A stretch of 64,000 nucleotides of DNA from Triangularia verruculosa. Lineage: Eukaryota; Ascomycota; Sordariomycetes; Sordariales; Podosporaceae. Below, in pieces: positions 42,406 to 55,100 of the stretch; positions within the stretch are counted from its first letter, which is position 1, and each line of letters starts with the position of its first letter. The translations under genes and the position numbers were made by a program. The notes below the pieces were generated by a model. It saw only the letters and a list, made by a program, of their open reading frames with translations, did no database searches and was not told where the DNA came from. Where the stretch lies: contig MU863952.1 in assembly GCA_033296885.1 (NCBI GenBank), positions 1 to 64,000 of the forward strand, in the 5' to 3' direction.

Positions 42406-44226
42406 ATGGCGGAGAAGACAGGGGCTGCTCTGCCAGCAGAAGACGCGATTCACACCGAGAAGGCCCTTGGAACTCTCCCACACGAGGAAAATCCGCGGCT
42501 AGATAAGATACTCAACCGCAAGTTCGACCTTCACATCCTGCCTTGGCTTTTCGGCATCTGGTCAGTTTCTGTCTGTTTGTTTTCATTCACCCCTTTTAAC
42601 CCCCGAGTCACCCTGGACACTGCGAACACAACCTCCCAGTATCGGGTAAATCTGAACTGATTCTTGCAGGCTCTTCTCCTTCATCGACCGCTCCAACATC
42701 GGCAACGCCCGTCTGGCCGGTCTCCCCGAAGACCTCGACATCGCCGGCGTCGGCACGCAGTTCAACCTCGCCCTGCTGGTTTTCTACATCCCTTACATTC
42801 TCGTTGATGTGCCCTCCAACCTGCTTCTCAAGAAATTCCGGGCGGGTGTATATCTCCCATCTCTCATCACCGCCTGGGGAGTGGTGTGTCTGTGCATAGG
42901 GTTCGTCAAGTCCTATGCCGGGCTCATCGTCTGTCGGCTGTTGCTAGGGTTGTTTGAGGGTGGCATTCTGGGAGGGGTGATCATTTACTTGGCCATGTTC
43001 TACAAGAGACACGAGATGCTGTACAGGAGTGGACTGTTTTATTGTGCGGCGCCGCTTAGTGGGGCCTTTGGGGGGTTGCTGGCGGGGGCGTTGGGGAATA
43101 TTGAGGTTGGGGGGTATAAGAGGTGGCCGTGGATTTTCTTTGGTGAGTTTTGTTCCTGGCTGTAGGATACACAAGACGGCTACTGATAGAATGAATAGTG
43201 GAGGGAGCAGCCACTGTGGTGTTTGGGATTGTGTGCTTCTTTTTCATGCCGGACACCCCGGCAGCGTCACGGTTTCTGACTGACGAAGAGCGAGAGTGGG
43301 CTCTGAAGCGGATGAAAATCGATGCCAGTGGATCAACGGCTCTCGAAACCGTTGACGAGGAGCAGTTTGACTGGTTTTGGGTGTGGATGGCCGTCAAGTC
43401 ACCACAGATGTGGTTCTGTGCAGGCGTCTGGTTCTTTCTTCTGGTACCCCTATACGTACGTCTTCCCCGTCCAAGGAAGCGCGCACATTCTCACATAAAC
43501 AGAGCTTCTCGCTGTTCCTGCCATCGATCGTATCCGGCATGGGCTACACCTCAACCACAGCACAGCTATTTACCGTCCCGCCCAACATGGCTGGCTTCAT
43601 TGTGGTCATTCTCACTGCTCATTTCTCCGACAAGGTCAGAAATCGAGGCGGCTTCATCGCTGCCGGTACTGTAGTTGGGATAGCGGGTTATGTCATGCTG
43701 CTTGTCTCCGATCAGAATTCGGTCAAGTATGCCGGCACTTTTCTGATTGCCATGGGGGTATTTCAGGCTTCTCCCATGTTAATGGTACCCAAGTTCTCTT
43801 CCTATCTAGGTAGACGACAAGTCATGCTAACTTGGACGCCAGGGATGGGTTGCAAACAACCTGGCGCCACACTACGTCAGGGCGGTGGGAGTTGGGATCG
43901 TAATATCCATCGCCAACTGCTCCGCCTTTATTGGAACTTTTATCTACTTGCAACGAGATGCGTATGTATAAGTACGATCCTAGCATTTTCCGTTGGACCA
44001 CAAACTGACATTGTATCCTCGTCTCCCTACTAGGCCAAAATATGCGTTGGGTCACTCCATCAGTCTCGGCGCCCTTGTCATTACACTCTTCCTGACGGGC
44101 CTTCAGGCGGCATATCTCAGCTGGGAGAACAAGAAGCGTGACAGAGGAGAGAGGGACGTTCGACTGGTGGAGGGCGATATCCATCGGCTTGGGCACCGTC
44201 ATCCTGCTTTCAGATATACATTGTAA
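42406..44226 (+). CDS. MFS transporter, anion:cation symporter (allantoate/nicotinate permease-like) family
   Basis: Six exons: 42406-42560, 42670-43142, 43199-43455, 43503-43784, 43843-43961 and 44034-44226. The introns are 47-109 nt with consensus ends, and the total of 1479 nt is in frame, giving 492 residues. The protein has the length and spacing of a 12-helix major facilitator. The ACS-family motif after helix 1 is present (FSFIDRSNIGNARLAGL), followed by YIPYILVDVPSNLLLKKF, GLFEGGILGGVIIYLAMFY, and the central loop DEEREWALKRM. Helix 7 onward reads LFLPSIVSGMGYTSTTAQL. Substrates in this family are organic anions such as allantoate, nicotinate, biotin precursors or tartrate; none can be chosen from sequence. 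It sits in the plasma membrane. Upstream ATGs exist (from 42244) but the conserved start is MAEKTG. Confidence 0.88.
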
Positions 44227-44612
44227 GGTAGCAAGTACATACAAGCGGACAGCCAACAGGCCCAATATCTTGTCTATCCTTTGGTGGTTAATTCTGGGTG
44301 TAAACGCAGGTCACAACCTGTTGGGTACCTACCTAAGGGTTACTGGACAGAACTTGCGGTATTCTGATGAGTGATGAAGTGACAACCCCAGTTCTCTGCC
44401 TGGAAATGGGGTGGCTGCCAAGTCATCGGCATTGGGCATCGACAGGGCATCCATGGACGAGGGGCGCCCTAAATACCCCTGTCTTTCGCCCCTGTGCCTG
44501 CGCCAAGCCAGGCACCAGCGGGGTGTTCCACAACACTAACAACTTTATATTCAGCTCCCTCGCTTGCCAAAGGACTGGTTCGGCTACAAATATCAGCCAA
44601 TTCCTCTCTCAA
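44227..44612. other. Intergenic region between MFS and DUF4246 genes
   Basis: 386 nt with no gene; promoter of the DUF4246 gene. Confidence 0.45.
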
Positions 44613-47137
44613 ATGGCTCGTACAACTCAGATTCGCAGGGCCCGGCGGAAAGCCAAAAACGCCCCCAAGATTTACAATCCTCACGCCGCAACAATGTCGG
44701 AAAAGCCACGGCAGTATCGGTACCCCGGCGTTAACATCGACCTCCGCCACCTCAACCAAGAGGAAGGCCGGTTGGGATTCGATTATTACCGTCTGGGGTC
44801 CTTTGAAGGACTCGATGACTACCAGACGCCTCTGCTATACGTGCGGGAGGTCGCCATGACCCTCCTCATGGACCGCCTGACCGACAAGCCCAACTGGCAC
44901 GAGAAGGTCTTCAATGAGGAGATTGTCGCCAAGTGGAGACAAGAGGCACTCACGGCGCCCGAAGATGAGATTTGGAACTCCATTGTCAGGGATGAGATCC
45001 TGCGGTCAGCTGAGGAAGAACGCCAGACGATCGCCGAGCTGCCTCCTGATGAGCTTGCAGACTTCGACTTCTCGAGCTTTAGTCGTCCTCGTAAGCCAGA
45101 GCGCTCAAGGATCATATCGGAAAAGGCATTTGATTATGTACGTTTCTATTTCTCGGTCTCGCTGTGGAGTGTTGCTCACCTGACTTGACTCCAGTGCATT
45201 GCCGAGCTTCGGTGCAAAGCTGCCGATTTCAAAAACACTGGCTTGATCTTTACGCTCAACAGCAACGAGAATACCGCCATCAAGTCGGACTCTGTTGTGA
45301 CTGACGAGCTCCATCAGAGCCTCAGAGTCGCTTTTGACAAGCTCGTTGCGGAGCAAGGTTCCAACCCCGACTGGCACCCACGGTCTCAAGACATGGTTCA
45401 GGACCTCGTTCACCCATCTATGCATCCGTTTGTCTATGGAAAGTCTTTGTTTCTCCAGGACGAGGTTGTGGGTGTTGAAGACGCTATTGAGCAATGGGCG
45501 GGCAAGGGACAGGTTGTCGAGAAGCCGCTTACTCGTCCTCTTCCTCCTCGGGACCCATGGGGTGCTGACCACTGGGTGGAAGACTTTTGGTCCGAGAAGT
45601 ATCAATGGCTTCCTGCCAATCTGGCATTTCAGGAAGATGGTACTGTCAAGTTCACCAGCTACGTGAACAACCTGCATCCCAAAAAGCACTCAGAGATCTA
45701 CCGAACCATCGAGAGGCTCATTGACACGGCCATCCCAGCATGGGAACGGGTTCTAACTGGAAGAGCCGTCATCGCTGGGGATGAAAGCGAAGACGAGGAT
45801 ACCGCCACAGAACAGAAGCGGTTTGAACTTCCCCCGGAAGTCTACGAGTACGTAACTGACCTGGCTACGGTGCGTTGTTGGACAGACCTAACTGTACTCT
45901 AGTCAAGAAGATACCCACGTCTACGAGCCTGTACAACCCGATCTTATCAAAGAGTGGGAAGAAAAGAACGGCAAGCCGGTTCCCGTTGACGATTACGAGT
46001 GGGACGAGGTGGATGAATTGACGGCACTAAGCGACTGGCACTCGGACCCTGAGGAATATGAAGGCCTGACTTTGGAGCAACTAAAGGAGAAACTCAAACT
46101 CAACCTGAAGTGGAAATACCTTCGTGACGTTATCCTTCCGGATCCCACGGAATTCCAGCCCGTCAAGTACGTCGTCGGTGACAAACTGGGGGAGAGGTTC
46201 AAGTACACCGGTCTTCAGGTCATCGTGAAGATGGCCACTATCGAACTCACCCCCGAGAAGCCTGATTTTCCCGTGGGTAGTTGGCATGTAAGCTGGTTCC
46301 TTTCCATTTTACATGCTGGGCACATTGTCTGTTCTAACCCATGGGTTCTTACTAGATTGAGGGCATGATGAACGAGCACATTGTTGCAACAGCGCTCTAC
46401 TACGTCGACTCGGAGAATGTCACCCCAAGCTCCCTGGAGTTCAGGATGGAAACACACGGGAACCAGGACGAGCTTCAGGAGCTGGTCGGACAGGATTGTT
46501 ACGGGCCCTATGAAGCCATGTATGGCTGTCGGTTCGGCCATGGCTCAGAGACTCTTCAGAAGCTCGGCAGCGTGGAAACGCGTCAAGGACGCCTTCTTGC
46601 TTTCCCCAATGTCTTGTAAGTACCACCCACCCTTAAGGCACGACCTGCTTGAACCATGTATCGATCTGACGTGCTATCAACAAAAGTCATCACCGCGTCT
46701 CCCCGTTCAGTCTTCAAGACCGTACGAAACCGGGGCACCGCCGCTTCATTGCTCTTTGGCTCGTCGATCCCCACCAGCGCATCGTCTCGACTGCCAACGT
46801 TCCGCCGCAGCAACTGGGCTGGTGGGCAGAGGCCGTCTTCGGAGGAAAGGATCGGGTGGCAAAGGGTGACATGCCCTCCGAGGTGTTCCAGCTCTTACTT
46901 GAGCAGGGACTCGCCGATACGATCTCCCCGCCCAAGGACGTGCTCGACAAGATGAGCAATCGATTGCCGACTGAGATCATGGAAATGGTGCGCAAGGAGC
47001 GGGTGATTCCTGAAGGCTTGATGACAGACGAGGAAGCAAAAGAGCACCGGTTGAAGTTGATGGAAGAGAGGAGCAGGCAGCACGAGAAAGCAGAGACGGA
47101 ATGGAACAGGGGGGGCTACAACTTTTGTGAACACTAG
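44613..47137 (+). CDS. DUF4246 family protein
   Basis: Five exons: 44613-45137, 45195-45847, 45903-46287, 46356-46615 and 46687-47137. The introns of 57, 55, 68 and 71 nt all have GTAYGT/GTAAGN donors and AG acceptors; 757 residues. The whole chain follows the fungal DUF4246 layout: an N-terminal PRQYRYPGVNIDLRHLN, then MDRLTDKPNWHEKVFN, the central LNLKWKYLRDVILPDPTEF, LQVIVKMATIELTPEKPDFP, then HIEGMMNEHIVATALYYVDS. The end reads HHRVSPFSLQDRTKPGHRR and FIALWLVDPHQRIVSTANVP. The HxE and later H/R motifs are reminiscent of 2-oxoglutarate/Fe(II) dioxygenase folds (H..E..H..R), but the activity of the family is not established. An upstream Met at 44367 is in frame but is not favoured. Confidence 0.85.
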
Positions 47138-47211
47138 AATCCGGGATTGTCCCTCTTCCCTCAAAAGATGCTTGATAGATCTCTATTTTCATTGAAATTG
47201 TGCCATCTATG

Positions 47212-49091
47212 TCATGTTTCCTCCTTCCCGCCATCCTCCTGGTTGTACACCCTGAAAGCATCTCGGTATCTCAGCCAGATCGCCACGCAGAATCCCAGCT
47301 CAAGGAAGATCCAGCCAAAGGTCGCCGCAGGCCATTCAAAAGAAATACGATGCATCAACACGGCAGCAACCTCTGGGATCTGCGGCAGAGCCACCGGAAC
47401 CTTCCCCCAAAGCGAGAAGCAGTCACACCTGTTGAAAATACCAACCTGGACCACCAGGATCATGACAACGGCTGCCCATCCCGCGATGAAATCTTTGACA
47501 AAGACGGCTTCATACCAGTATCCCTTCCCACTCTCGATATGACCCCAGCGGTCCATGAAATATGCAAATATACAATCCAGCGCAAAGCTGAGCAACCACT
47601 TGGTCAACAACGCAGCCTGCCCCGCGTTCCGGCAATCGAATCCTTCAGGCGGGACGCGGTATGATATCCACGATGCCACAACCACAGACATGATGACGAG
47701 TATCAGCGCCCAGACGACGTGGGGCCATGTCTCTCCTATCTTCCGTGGTGTGAGAATCTCAGGCCGCCAGCCGTAGATCCCTCCACGGCACACCCTCCGG
47801 AAGATGGGCTGCTCCTCCACCACGACCGGTATTGTAAATTCTTCTCTTTCCACAACCTCCCCGTTGGCTCTCGCCATCGGTTCAAGAGGAATACATTGGC
47901 CTTCATGCGACGGCAATAGCGACTCCTCGCTGTCCGCCCTTCCCCTCGAGTTACTATCAGGCGTAACCACTGCATCGCTATCACTCTCTGCTCCCTCATT
48001 CCTTTCAACATCACCCGCAACACCAGGCGTGGCCACCCACCTCTCCTTCATCAGCTTCTCCCCCAAATCATTCAACACCCTCACCACACTCCTCTCCGTC
48101 TGACTAACCCCAATGATCGCGCTCAAAAACACCGCCGGGACCATGTACAGAAACGGCGCCGACATAGCAATCGAATACGCCTCCACGTTCGTCCACTCCC
48201 CATCCTGCGGGAACACCCCAATAACCCTCCAAAACGCCGCGCTGATCGACGAGATGAACACAATCTGCGCGATAAAGATCGGCAGCACGTACGTCGCCCT
48301 GTCCGCCGCCAGCATATCCGCCGCCTTCCGTATCTGCGCGAGAACTTCCCTCCGTTTACGAAACGTTTCCTGCTCGTCCTGATCTAGCGGGAACGGTGGC
48401 TCGAGGTATAATCCCATCAGCGTCCTCTTGAGAAAATCACAAGAGCGCTTGACGCCCCATTCGTCGTATGACACTTGAATCAGAGTCAGCCGTGCCCATA
48501 GGCTGGCGAACCTGCGTTTGTTGGATCGGTTTGACTTGAGTTCCCTCGCTAGCAAGTTTGCTTCTTGCCAGGGGAGCTTCTCGACTTGCTCTTGAATCTC
48601 GCGTAGCTGGTCCTGCATCGACTTTGCGCCGGCTTGGCAGGAGGACAGGGTGTGCAAGAGCGACGCGATGTTGGTGATGGGACTTCCGAGGAGGTGGATG
48701 AGCATGAAAAGACTGGTGTTGGTCCAGATTCGGAGAGGAAAAGGGGGGCGGGAGAAGTGGAAGAGGAGGGTGACGAGGGGGAACTTCCAGGTTACCTTAT
48801 CGTATGTTAGCTTCTTTCTAGGTACTTGATGCCCATACCAAGAGACTGAAGATGGCTTACCAGTCGATTCCATATGCCTTGCTTGTCATATTCCGTGTAA
48901 ATATCTGCCGTCATGTTCGTGATGGCCAAGCAGGTGTCACGGGTGATGGATATGTAGTTGGCATCAGGGGCAAGTTGGAGGTATGGGCTTGCCAAGGGGT
49001 CAGTAGTGTTTGCAAGTGCTTCTTTGAGAAATGTATAAGGGCCTTCGAAACCAAAGCCGCCAACGTATCGGAGGGTGATGTTTCCATCCAT
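47212..49091 (-). CDS. Polytopic membrane protein of unknown function
   Basis: Two exons on the minus strand, 49091-48861 and 48795-47212, with a 65-nt intron (GTAAGC donor, GCTAAC branch, AAG acceptor) joining GIWNRL to VTWKFP; 604 residues. The first exon looks extracellular or lumenal (NTTDPLASP, NMTAD glycosylation-type sites). At least six hydrophobic segments follow (WTNTSLFMLIHLLG, LPIFIAQIVFISSISAAFW, SAPFLYMVPAVFLSAIIG, HVVWALILVIMSVVVASW, FIAGWAAVVMILVVQVGIF, FGWIFLELGFCVAIWL). They are separated by a charged cytoplasmic loop (residues about 320-420). This is a common type of conserved hypothetical membrane protein in filamentous fungi, with no transporter signature. The start is uncertain because an extra upstream exon cannot be excluded. 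Confidence 0.7.
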
Positions 49092-49799
49092 ATCTCGGGT
49101 GACAAAGAATCAGCTACGCGCGTGCTGGTGTGCGTGCCTTTCCAAGGTAGATGTTGTGATATCATGCTCCACAATTTTGCAGGACTGTGATGGGTATTTT
49201 ATTCTTTCAGCTCGGGAGAGACGGCATGAGGACGTGCTATAAGTATCGAGGCTTCTTTGGAATTAAGTAGAAGCTGGAAAGCTACGCTGCGCCTCTTGTA
49301 AGCCCCGTGACGCATCCATGAAATAAAATGCCTTCTTCCCACGGGATTGGAACATGGTGAATGGTGTGCTTCAATCTGGTGGCGTCCTGGGCGGATGTTT
49401 CTATTGCCTGGGCAGGCTTCCATCTTCTTGGATCGGGGGCAGGGCTGCAGTTTGGTCTTTTCTTTCAACATCCCCTGCATCGATGTTGTACAGGTTCTTA
49501 GCTCTTCATCAGTTGCTAAGGCACCAAACTGGAAATCCGGTGTTGTGCCATTCCGAATTCAGCTGGACTCAGCCCCCTCCTCGTTATCGGTTTCAACGTT
49601 ACATGCCCAACTTGGGGTGCATGACGAAGCTGCAAAAGCTGAACCGCATGCATTGTAAGGCAGCTAGTCACATTCTCGATGGTTCAATAGCTTCGTCTCG
49701 CGTGGCGTTGAACGGATGAAATGGTCCGCAAAGCCTCTCACCATAGGGACGCGCATGGTCAAAACCGATGTCTCCATAAGTTGTTATGGGAGGGTTGGT
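49092..49799. other. Intergenic region, no gene seen
   Basis: About 700 nt between two minus-strand genes. Overlapping short frames (49199-49719) on both strands show no domain. Confidence 0.45.
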
Positions 49800-50522
49800 T
49801 CACGAGATCGCAATCTTGCGAAGGATGACCCAGTAAAATTCAACATCGGCAGAGCCTTCATCCTCCGGTCTTATTTCGCCCACCACGATCTCCAGTCCTT
49901 GGACCTTCTGAATTAAACCGGGCATACTGCTGGCTCCATGACCTGACCAGAACATCCAACCTTCTTTACGGCCCAGCCACTGTTCAATGACGTCTGCTTC
50001 CGTGTCCTCTTTGCTGAAGTTGAGAAGGGCAAGCCCGCCTGGCTTTAACCATCGGCTGATCTTTTCCAACATTAGTAGTTGTTCTGAGCGTGGCAGGTGG
50101 ATGAGGGTGTAGAGGCCGATGATGATGTTGAAGGAGCAGGGATCGAACGAAAGAGATGTCATGTCTCCGTGTATCCATTCTGACTGGACGTTGTCGTGTT
50201 TTGCCTCCAACTCTGACCGAGCCGAGTTGAGCTGTACCGATGACATATCGTTGGCGACGATGGAAGAGAATAAACCGGAAGAAAACAGGCGTTGGAGAAT
50301 AGGCTGCCCATTGCCACAGCCAAGCTCGAGGGCCGACTTATCGCAACCAGTATGTGACTCATCTGGTGAGTCTTGGGTCTGGAGAAGATGGAGAAGACGG
50401 TCAAGGTAGGAGAGCCGCAGTGAACTTGGATGGTTGACGGTCCAGGCGTTGTAGGTGTCGGCTATAGCATCGTAGGACCGCTCTAGGCGGGCCTTGATCT
50501 CTTTGGGAGACAGGTCGGCCAT
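49800..50522 (-). CDS. Class I SAM-dependent methyltransferase
   Basis: Single exon, 240 residues starting at MADLSPKEIKARLERSYD. The open frame continues upstream for 190 more codons, but that part has no methyltransferase homology and a random look, so the Met at 50522 is preferred. The SAM-binding motif I is ALELGCGNGQPILQ near residue 68; the motif II/III region reads FNIIIGLYTLIHLPRS and motif post-III LKPGGLALLNFS. The layout is that of a small Rossmann-fold methyltransferase (Methyltransf_25/11 type). The substrate is unknown. Confidence 0.85.
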   Translation of the reverse strand: MADLSPKEIKARLERSYDAIADTYNAWTVNHPSSLRLSYLDRLLHLLQTQDSPDESHTGCDKSALELGCGNGQPILQRLFSSGLFSSIVANDMSSVQLNSARSELEAKHDNVQSEWIHGDMTSLSFDPCSFNIIIGLYTLIHLPRSEQLLMLEKISRWLKPGGLALLNFSKEDTEADVIEQWLGRKEGWMFWSGHGASSMPGLIQKVQGLEIVVGEIRPEDEGSADVEFYWVILRKIAIS

Positions 50523-51249
50523 GGCGTCGATGCAAGACAACTTCTGCATTAGTTTTGACGAACAGAAAGACAGACGATTTAAGCTTAAATGGCATCTCCG
50601 CAATTTGTAAAGAAGCAAGGGCTGGGTCCGGCAGATCATCGACAGTGGGACCTTCCTATTTTGAACACTACTGTCGGGGTGACTCTGACCGCGTCGGCGA
50701 GCTGAGACGGGAAAATTCTTGGTCATCCATCTCGTTCCCTCGAGCAAAGCTCTGTTGCTCCTAGGTGAGACGAAAGTCAACCTGTTAAAACCCCCAAAAG
50801 CTGTGACAAATGGATTGTAGAGGCCGCCCAGTCGCCATGCAACTGAGCTACCTGCATGGAAGTCCCGTGAAACGTGGGACACCAGCCGAAAGCCCCGAAC
50901 CTCCGAGTTGAACAGAGCCAGTGAAGCGTTGAACTGCCACGCCAAGACCCACGCCCGGCAGTGGAGGCACGTTTCTCGATTAATACCCCGCATCGCGTCC
51001 CCTGGACGGTGAGGAAACGACCCCGCGATCGCAATCCTACCTGCATTAGTGTAGACAGCCCTGCACTGCAGCTGCCATAAACCCCGCAACCCCATGAATA
51101 ATTCTTTTTCTGCCGAACCCCTTGCGCATCGCGAAAATATCCATTTTCAAGGACCCTGAATAAAACCACCATCTTACTATTTTCCTCTCGACATTCTTAT
51201 ATTTTCCCTCTTTATACCCCCCCCCCCCCCAGCAACAAAAACCGTTACA
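50523..51249. other. Divergent promoter region with a poly-C tract
   Basis: About 730 nt between the methyltransferase and the thioredoxin gene. A run of 14 C at 51217-51230 lies 19 nt before the thioredoxin start codon, probably in its 5' leader. No gene seen. Confidence 0.5.
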
Positions 51250-51773
51250 ATGGCCGACCCAATCGCAATCTCCACCCAGGACGAGCTCAAAGCTCTCATC
51301 TCCTCCACCAAATACGTCATCCTAGACTTCTGGGCCGAGTGGTAATTGTTTTTACCCCCCCTTTTTTCCCATCCCCCATCCCCCCCCCCAAATTCTGTTA
51401 ACTAACCCACCCCCCCTTTTTCCCCCTTTCCTCCAGGTGCGGTCCCTGCAAAGCCATCGCCCCCATCTTCGCCAAGCTCTCCAAGTCCCACGCCGTCCCC
51501 GGCCGTCTCGCCTTCGCCAAAGTCGACGTCGACGCCTCGCCCGACATCGCCCGGGAGTACGGCATCACCGCCATGCCCACCTTCGTCTTCGTCGTCGACG
51601 GCGAGGTCGGCAAGGGCGTCGACGTCCAGGGCCGCCAGCTCGGCGCCTCCGTCAAGCTAGGCGAGGGCGAGAGCGCCGAGAGGGTCGTCCAGATCCGCGG
51701 CGCCGACCCGAGGAACCTGACGCTGTTGGCCGCCGAGCTGGGCGAGCTGGCCAAGAACGGAGGCGTCGAGTAG
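51250..51773 (+). CDS. Thioredoxin
   Basis: Two exons, 51250-51341 and 51437-51773, with a 95-nt very pyrimidine-rich intron that splits the Trp codon of the active site; 142 residues. The joined active site is FWAEWCGPCKAIAP, the WCGPC dithiol of a disulfide reductase. The remaining thioredoxin marks are KVDVDASPDIAREYGI, the cis-Pro in AMPTFVF, and a late GADP segment. It is longer than the usual 105-110 residues because of a C-terminal extension and an insert (LGASVKLGEGESAER). It lacks an obvious targeting sequence, so it is probably cytosolic. It would supply reducing power to peroxiredoxins, reductases and similar enzymes. Confidence 0.93.
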
Positions 51774-52133
51774 AAGGAGGAGGCTACTGCAGCTTAAATG
51801 GACACCGTCGAACGGTAGTTTAGGCAGAGGGCCGGGAACCTGGATTTAGGGAGGCTTTGGTGGCTGCGTGGTTGAGAGTGGAACGGACGACCGTTGCAGT
51901 GCGGTTGAGCTTCCGCGTGGGCGCCCTCTTTCAGCAAGCATGTTTACAGCATTATTTGCTTCGCGATTGAATGAATCAGTCAAATTCATCAGGGACAAAA
52001 TGCAATGTTGGTATCAAACACATGTTTCGCACCGCCCCCCGAACTCCCAAGGATCCATGTGGATCAAAATCTATCCAACGCCATGCTAACCCAACGCTTG
52101 CTGGTATATAACACTACAAATACAATGATATCA
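51774..52133. other. Intergenic, convergent 3' ends
   Basis: 360 nt between the thioredoxin and the WD40 gene; no gene seen. Confidence 0.45.
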
Positions 52134-55100
52134 TCATCCCCTTGCTTCACTCTTCTCCGAGCTTGGTCCCCCGCCGCTGGCATTTGAGATATCCCCACTC
52201 CATAGATGCCGATACGGCGACCCGTCGCGACGCACCTGCAGAGGATTCACCGGCGGCGACATACCTCCATTGGCTGGAATCGACCGTACGTCAGACCCGT
52301 TGTCTGCCTGGCCCAATGCTGCTGCAGCCGGAAGAGACATTCGCTTAGTCTTCATCTCAGGACCGCTCCCATCAGTGCTGCTTCTCACCACCTCTGCGGC
52401 CGGCAACAGCCCCGTCCCTGTGCTTTGTCGTCTGCTGTGTGTTCCTGTTGGCTGATCCACGCTCTCACTCTCCTTCAAACCAGTGCCAGAATCGCCTTGG
52501 TTCGTCCTCGTCAGGGAGCCGCGACTGTCGTTGCGTTTATGCCCGTCCACGCCGCTACTATTCTGGCCCGAGGAGGAAGCATTGACTCTGAACGCTGTGA
52601 TCCCTCGCCATCGGTTCAGGTTCCAGAACGAGGATGATGTACCACCTCCTGAGCCCGCTCCTGGTGCTGCAGGGGAATGAGGCGGGTCATTTTCGCTTGC
52701 TGACATGTACGTAAAACTCGGTGTCGGAGGGGCTGACAGCTCTTCTTCCGGCTCCCTGGACATGCGTCTTTCTCGGAACAACCGTGAGGGGACGCGAGAG
52801 GGTGCATTACTAAACACACTCGCTGTCGGGCTCGTCAAAGTACTGCCAGCCCTGTTTCTATTCACAGTGGAGTTGGCATATGGCTGCTTTCTGGCCTCGC
52901 TTGCCAAGTTGACTTGTGAGCTCAGGGGCGTCCGGCTGATTTTGGACGGACTCATCGATCTTTCGCTGCCGGCCGGTGTGGCACTCCCGTTTAGAAGCGC
53001 GCTAGATCGCTTGTCGCCTCCATTCTCGATCCCCTGACGCCAGCTGAGAATTCGGTCGGAATTGCCGCCAACGGGCCCAAGTTGTGGTGAAAACGGTTGG
53101 GTAAGAGATCCTCTCCTGCTACGCGTGACACTCCCGCCACTGGTCCTCGTCATGACGCTGCCGCTCCGGCCGAGCCCGTTCCCACTGATGTAGCCATTGT
53201 TGGGCGCCAGCTTCCGGCTAAACGTGCTTCCCGTTTCCCAGCTCTCATGCCTGCGCTTGGCAAAAGCGCAGTCCTGACGAAACACTTTGATGATTCCCGT
53301 ATCACCTGTTGTAATGAGGATGTTGCCGTCGTAGTGCGTGGATCTCGCAATGTAAGCTGGGCTTGGCTCTGGCCGTTTGGCTGTATGTTCGGAGAGAGGC
53401 GGAATATGGGACCCAGTCGTGCTCGCTGCCGCGCTGGCGACCTCATCTAGACTCTGCAGAACGACGGGCGGCGGGTTGCATAGGTCGTAAAGGGGATCTC
53501 CGCTCTGTCCAAGAAGCATCCTGGTCTGTGTAGGCGCAAAGATGGCCGTCGTAACGATCTCCCCGTGTGCCTCGAAATACTCACAAGGAGATTTGTCCTT
53601 GTCCATCGGCAACGCGACATCTTTGCCCGTGACACTCCATACGAAAGCCTTGCGATCCTCACTGCCGCAAATCACATATTTCCCGTCGTCCGAAAAGGTC
53701 GCCGCGATTTGACTGCACGAGTTCTCGTGCCCCTTGAGTTTGACCTCCATAGATTGGTCTCGTAAACTGTAGATTCTGATCCGGCTGTCGTTGGACGTGA
53801 CCAGCACTCGCACCTCGGCATTGCTTGGCACGTCGGTTGAAGCATGCGATTCTGCACTAGAGCCTGGTGGGTGATGGGAAGGGTACGCTGGCGTTGGTGG
53901 GTGAACCAGTATGGTTTGGATCCCGGTAATCTTGCTTCCTTTTGCATTTTTGCCTCGAGAAGACCGCACATGGATCTGTGTTTGTTGCTTCAGGCCCTCC
54001 GTCTCGAAAAACACACAGAGGCCGTTGAGCAGACCTGCAATTGCAACCTTCCCATCGGGAGAGAAGGCAACTGCCGTGATGAGATCGGGTAGAGTGGCCG
54101 AAAACGCAACTGCTTTGTCTGGAATACTCCATAGTCGAAGCATGGTGTCCAGAGACCCAGCCAAAAAGAAGCGATCGTCTCGAGGGTGAAATGCTAGCCG
54201 CGTGACAAAGTCCTTGTGTTTGAACGTGCAAAGACATTCCTTTCGGCTAAGATGCCACAGCCTAACCGTCTTATCCATCGAGGACGAGAGTAAAAAGTTG
54301 TTCTTGCTCCAGCTGAGATCCAAAACTTCCCCAGTATGCCCCTCAAACTCCATCAGTGGCCGGTCCCTGAATACAGGCGCACTAAGCCGTTCTCCTGGCC
54401 CACCATTGACAGCCTCGTCGTCTTCGTGCGCTCGGCGCTCCTCGGATGTGGTCAAAACTGCCCATACCCTGACAATGTGGTCTCGCCCTCCCGTGGCCAA
54501 GTACTTGCCATCTCTGCTGAACTCAGTTGCCCATATCGCCCCACCTGATCTGGCGGTTTTCCGGTCGCCGCCACCAGCCACACTGACTGTCACAACTGGT
54601 GCTTTATTGGTGTCTGCCTTCGCTTCGGCCTTCGGCGGTCTCGTGCCAACCAACTCTTGAGCCAGGAACATGCGGTTGAACTCTCTCGCTTTCTTGTTGG
54701 TCGCCTTGGTTCGAATATATCGTGGTGGTTCCTTGTGATGGGGTACATAGCCGCCACCCATGACGGGGTTGCTCAATGTCTGACTGAAGACCCGAGCATT
54801 GGTGCCTTCCATCCGTGCCTCGACTCCGAATTCCGAATCCGAGTCGATATCGCCGACGTCCTTCTTGCGACCACCGCGCATGCTCAAGCGACTGAGAAAT
54901 GAACCACCTTTTTTGCTGTTCCAATCCAAGACCAAACCGTCAGCCATGTGTTCCTTCAACAAGTATTGCCAGACCGAAACGGTGTCACTGCCTACCTCTT
55001 GTCCTTGCTGGCATCCCCAGCCGGCGTCACGGCCCTCAAGAAATCTGAACTCGATCGTGCTATTCCCTCGGCCATATGCATTGACCGCCGACCAGGTACT

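Noticed and set aside
49800..51095. Full 431-codon frame as the methyltransferase
   Set aside because: The first 190 codons lack any methyltransferase-like sequence and overlap the probable promoter; the Met at 50522 fits the family start.
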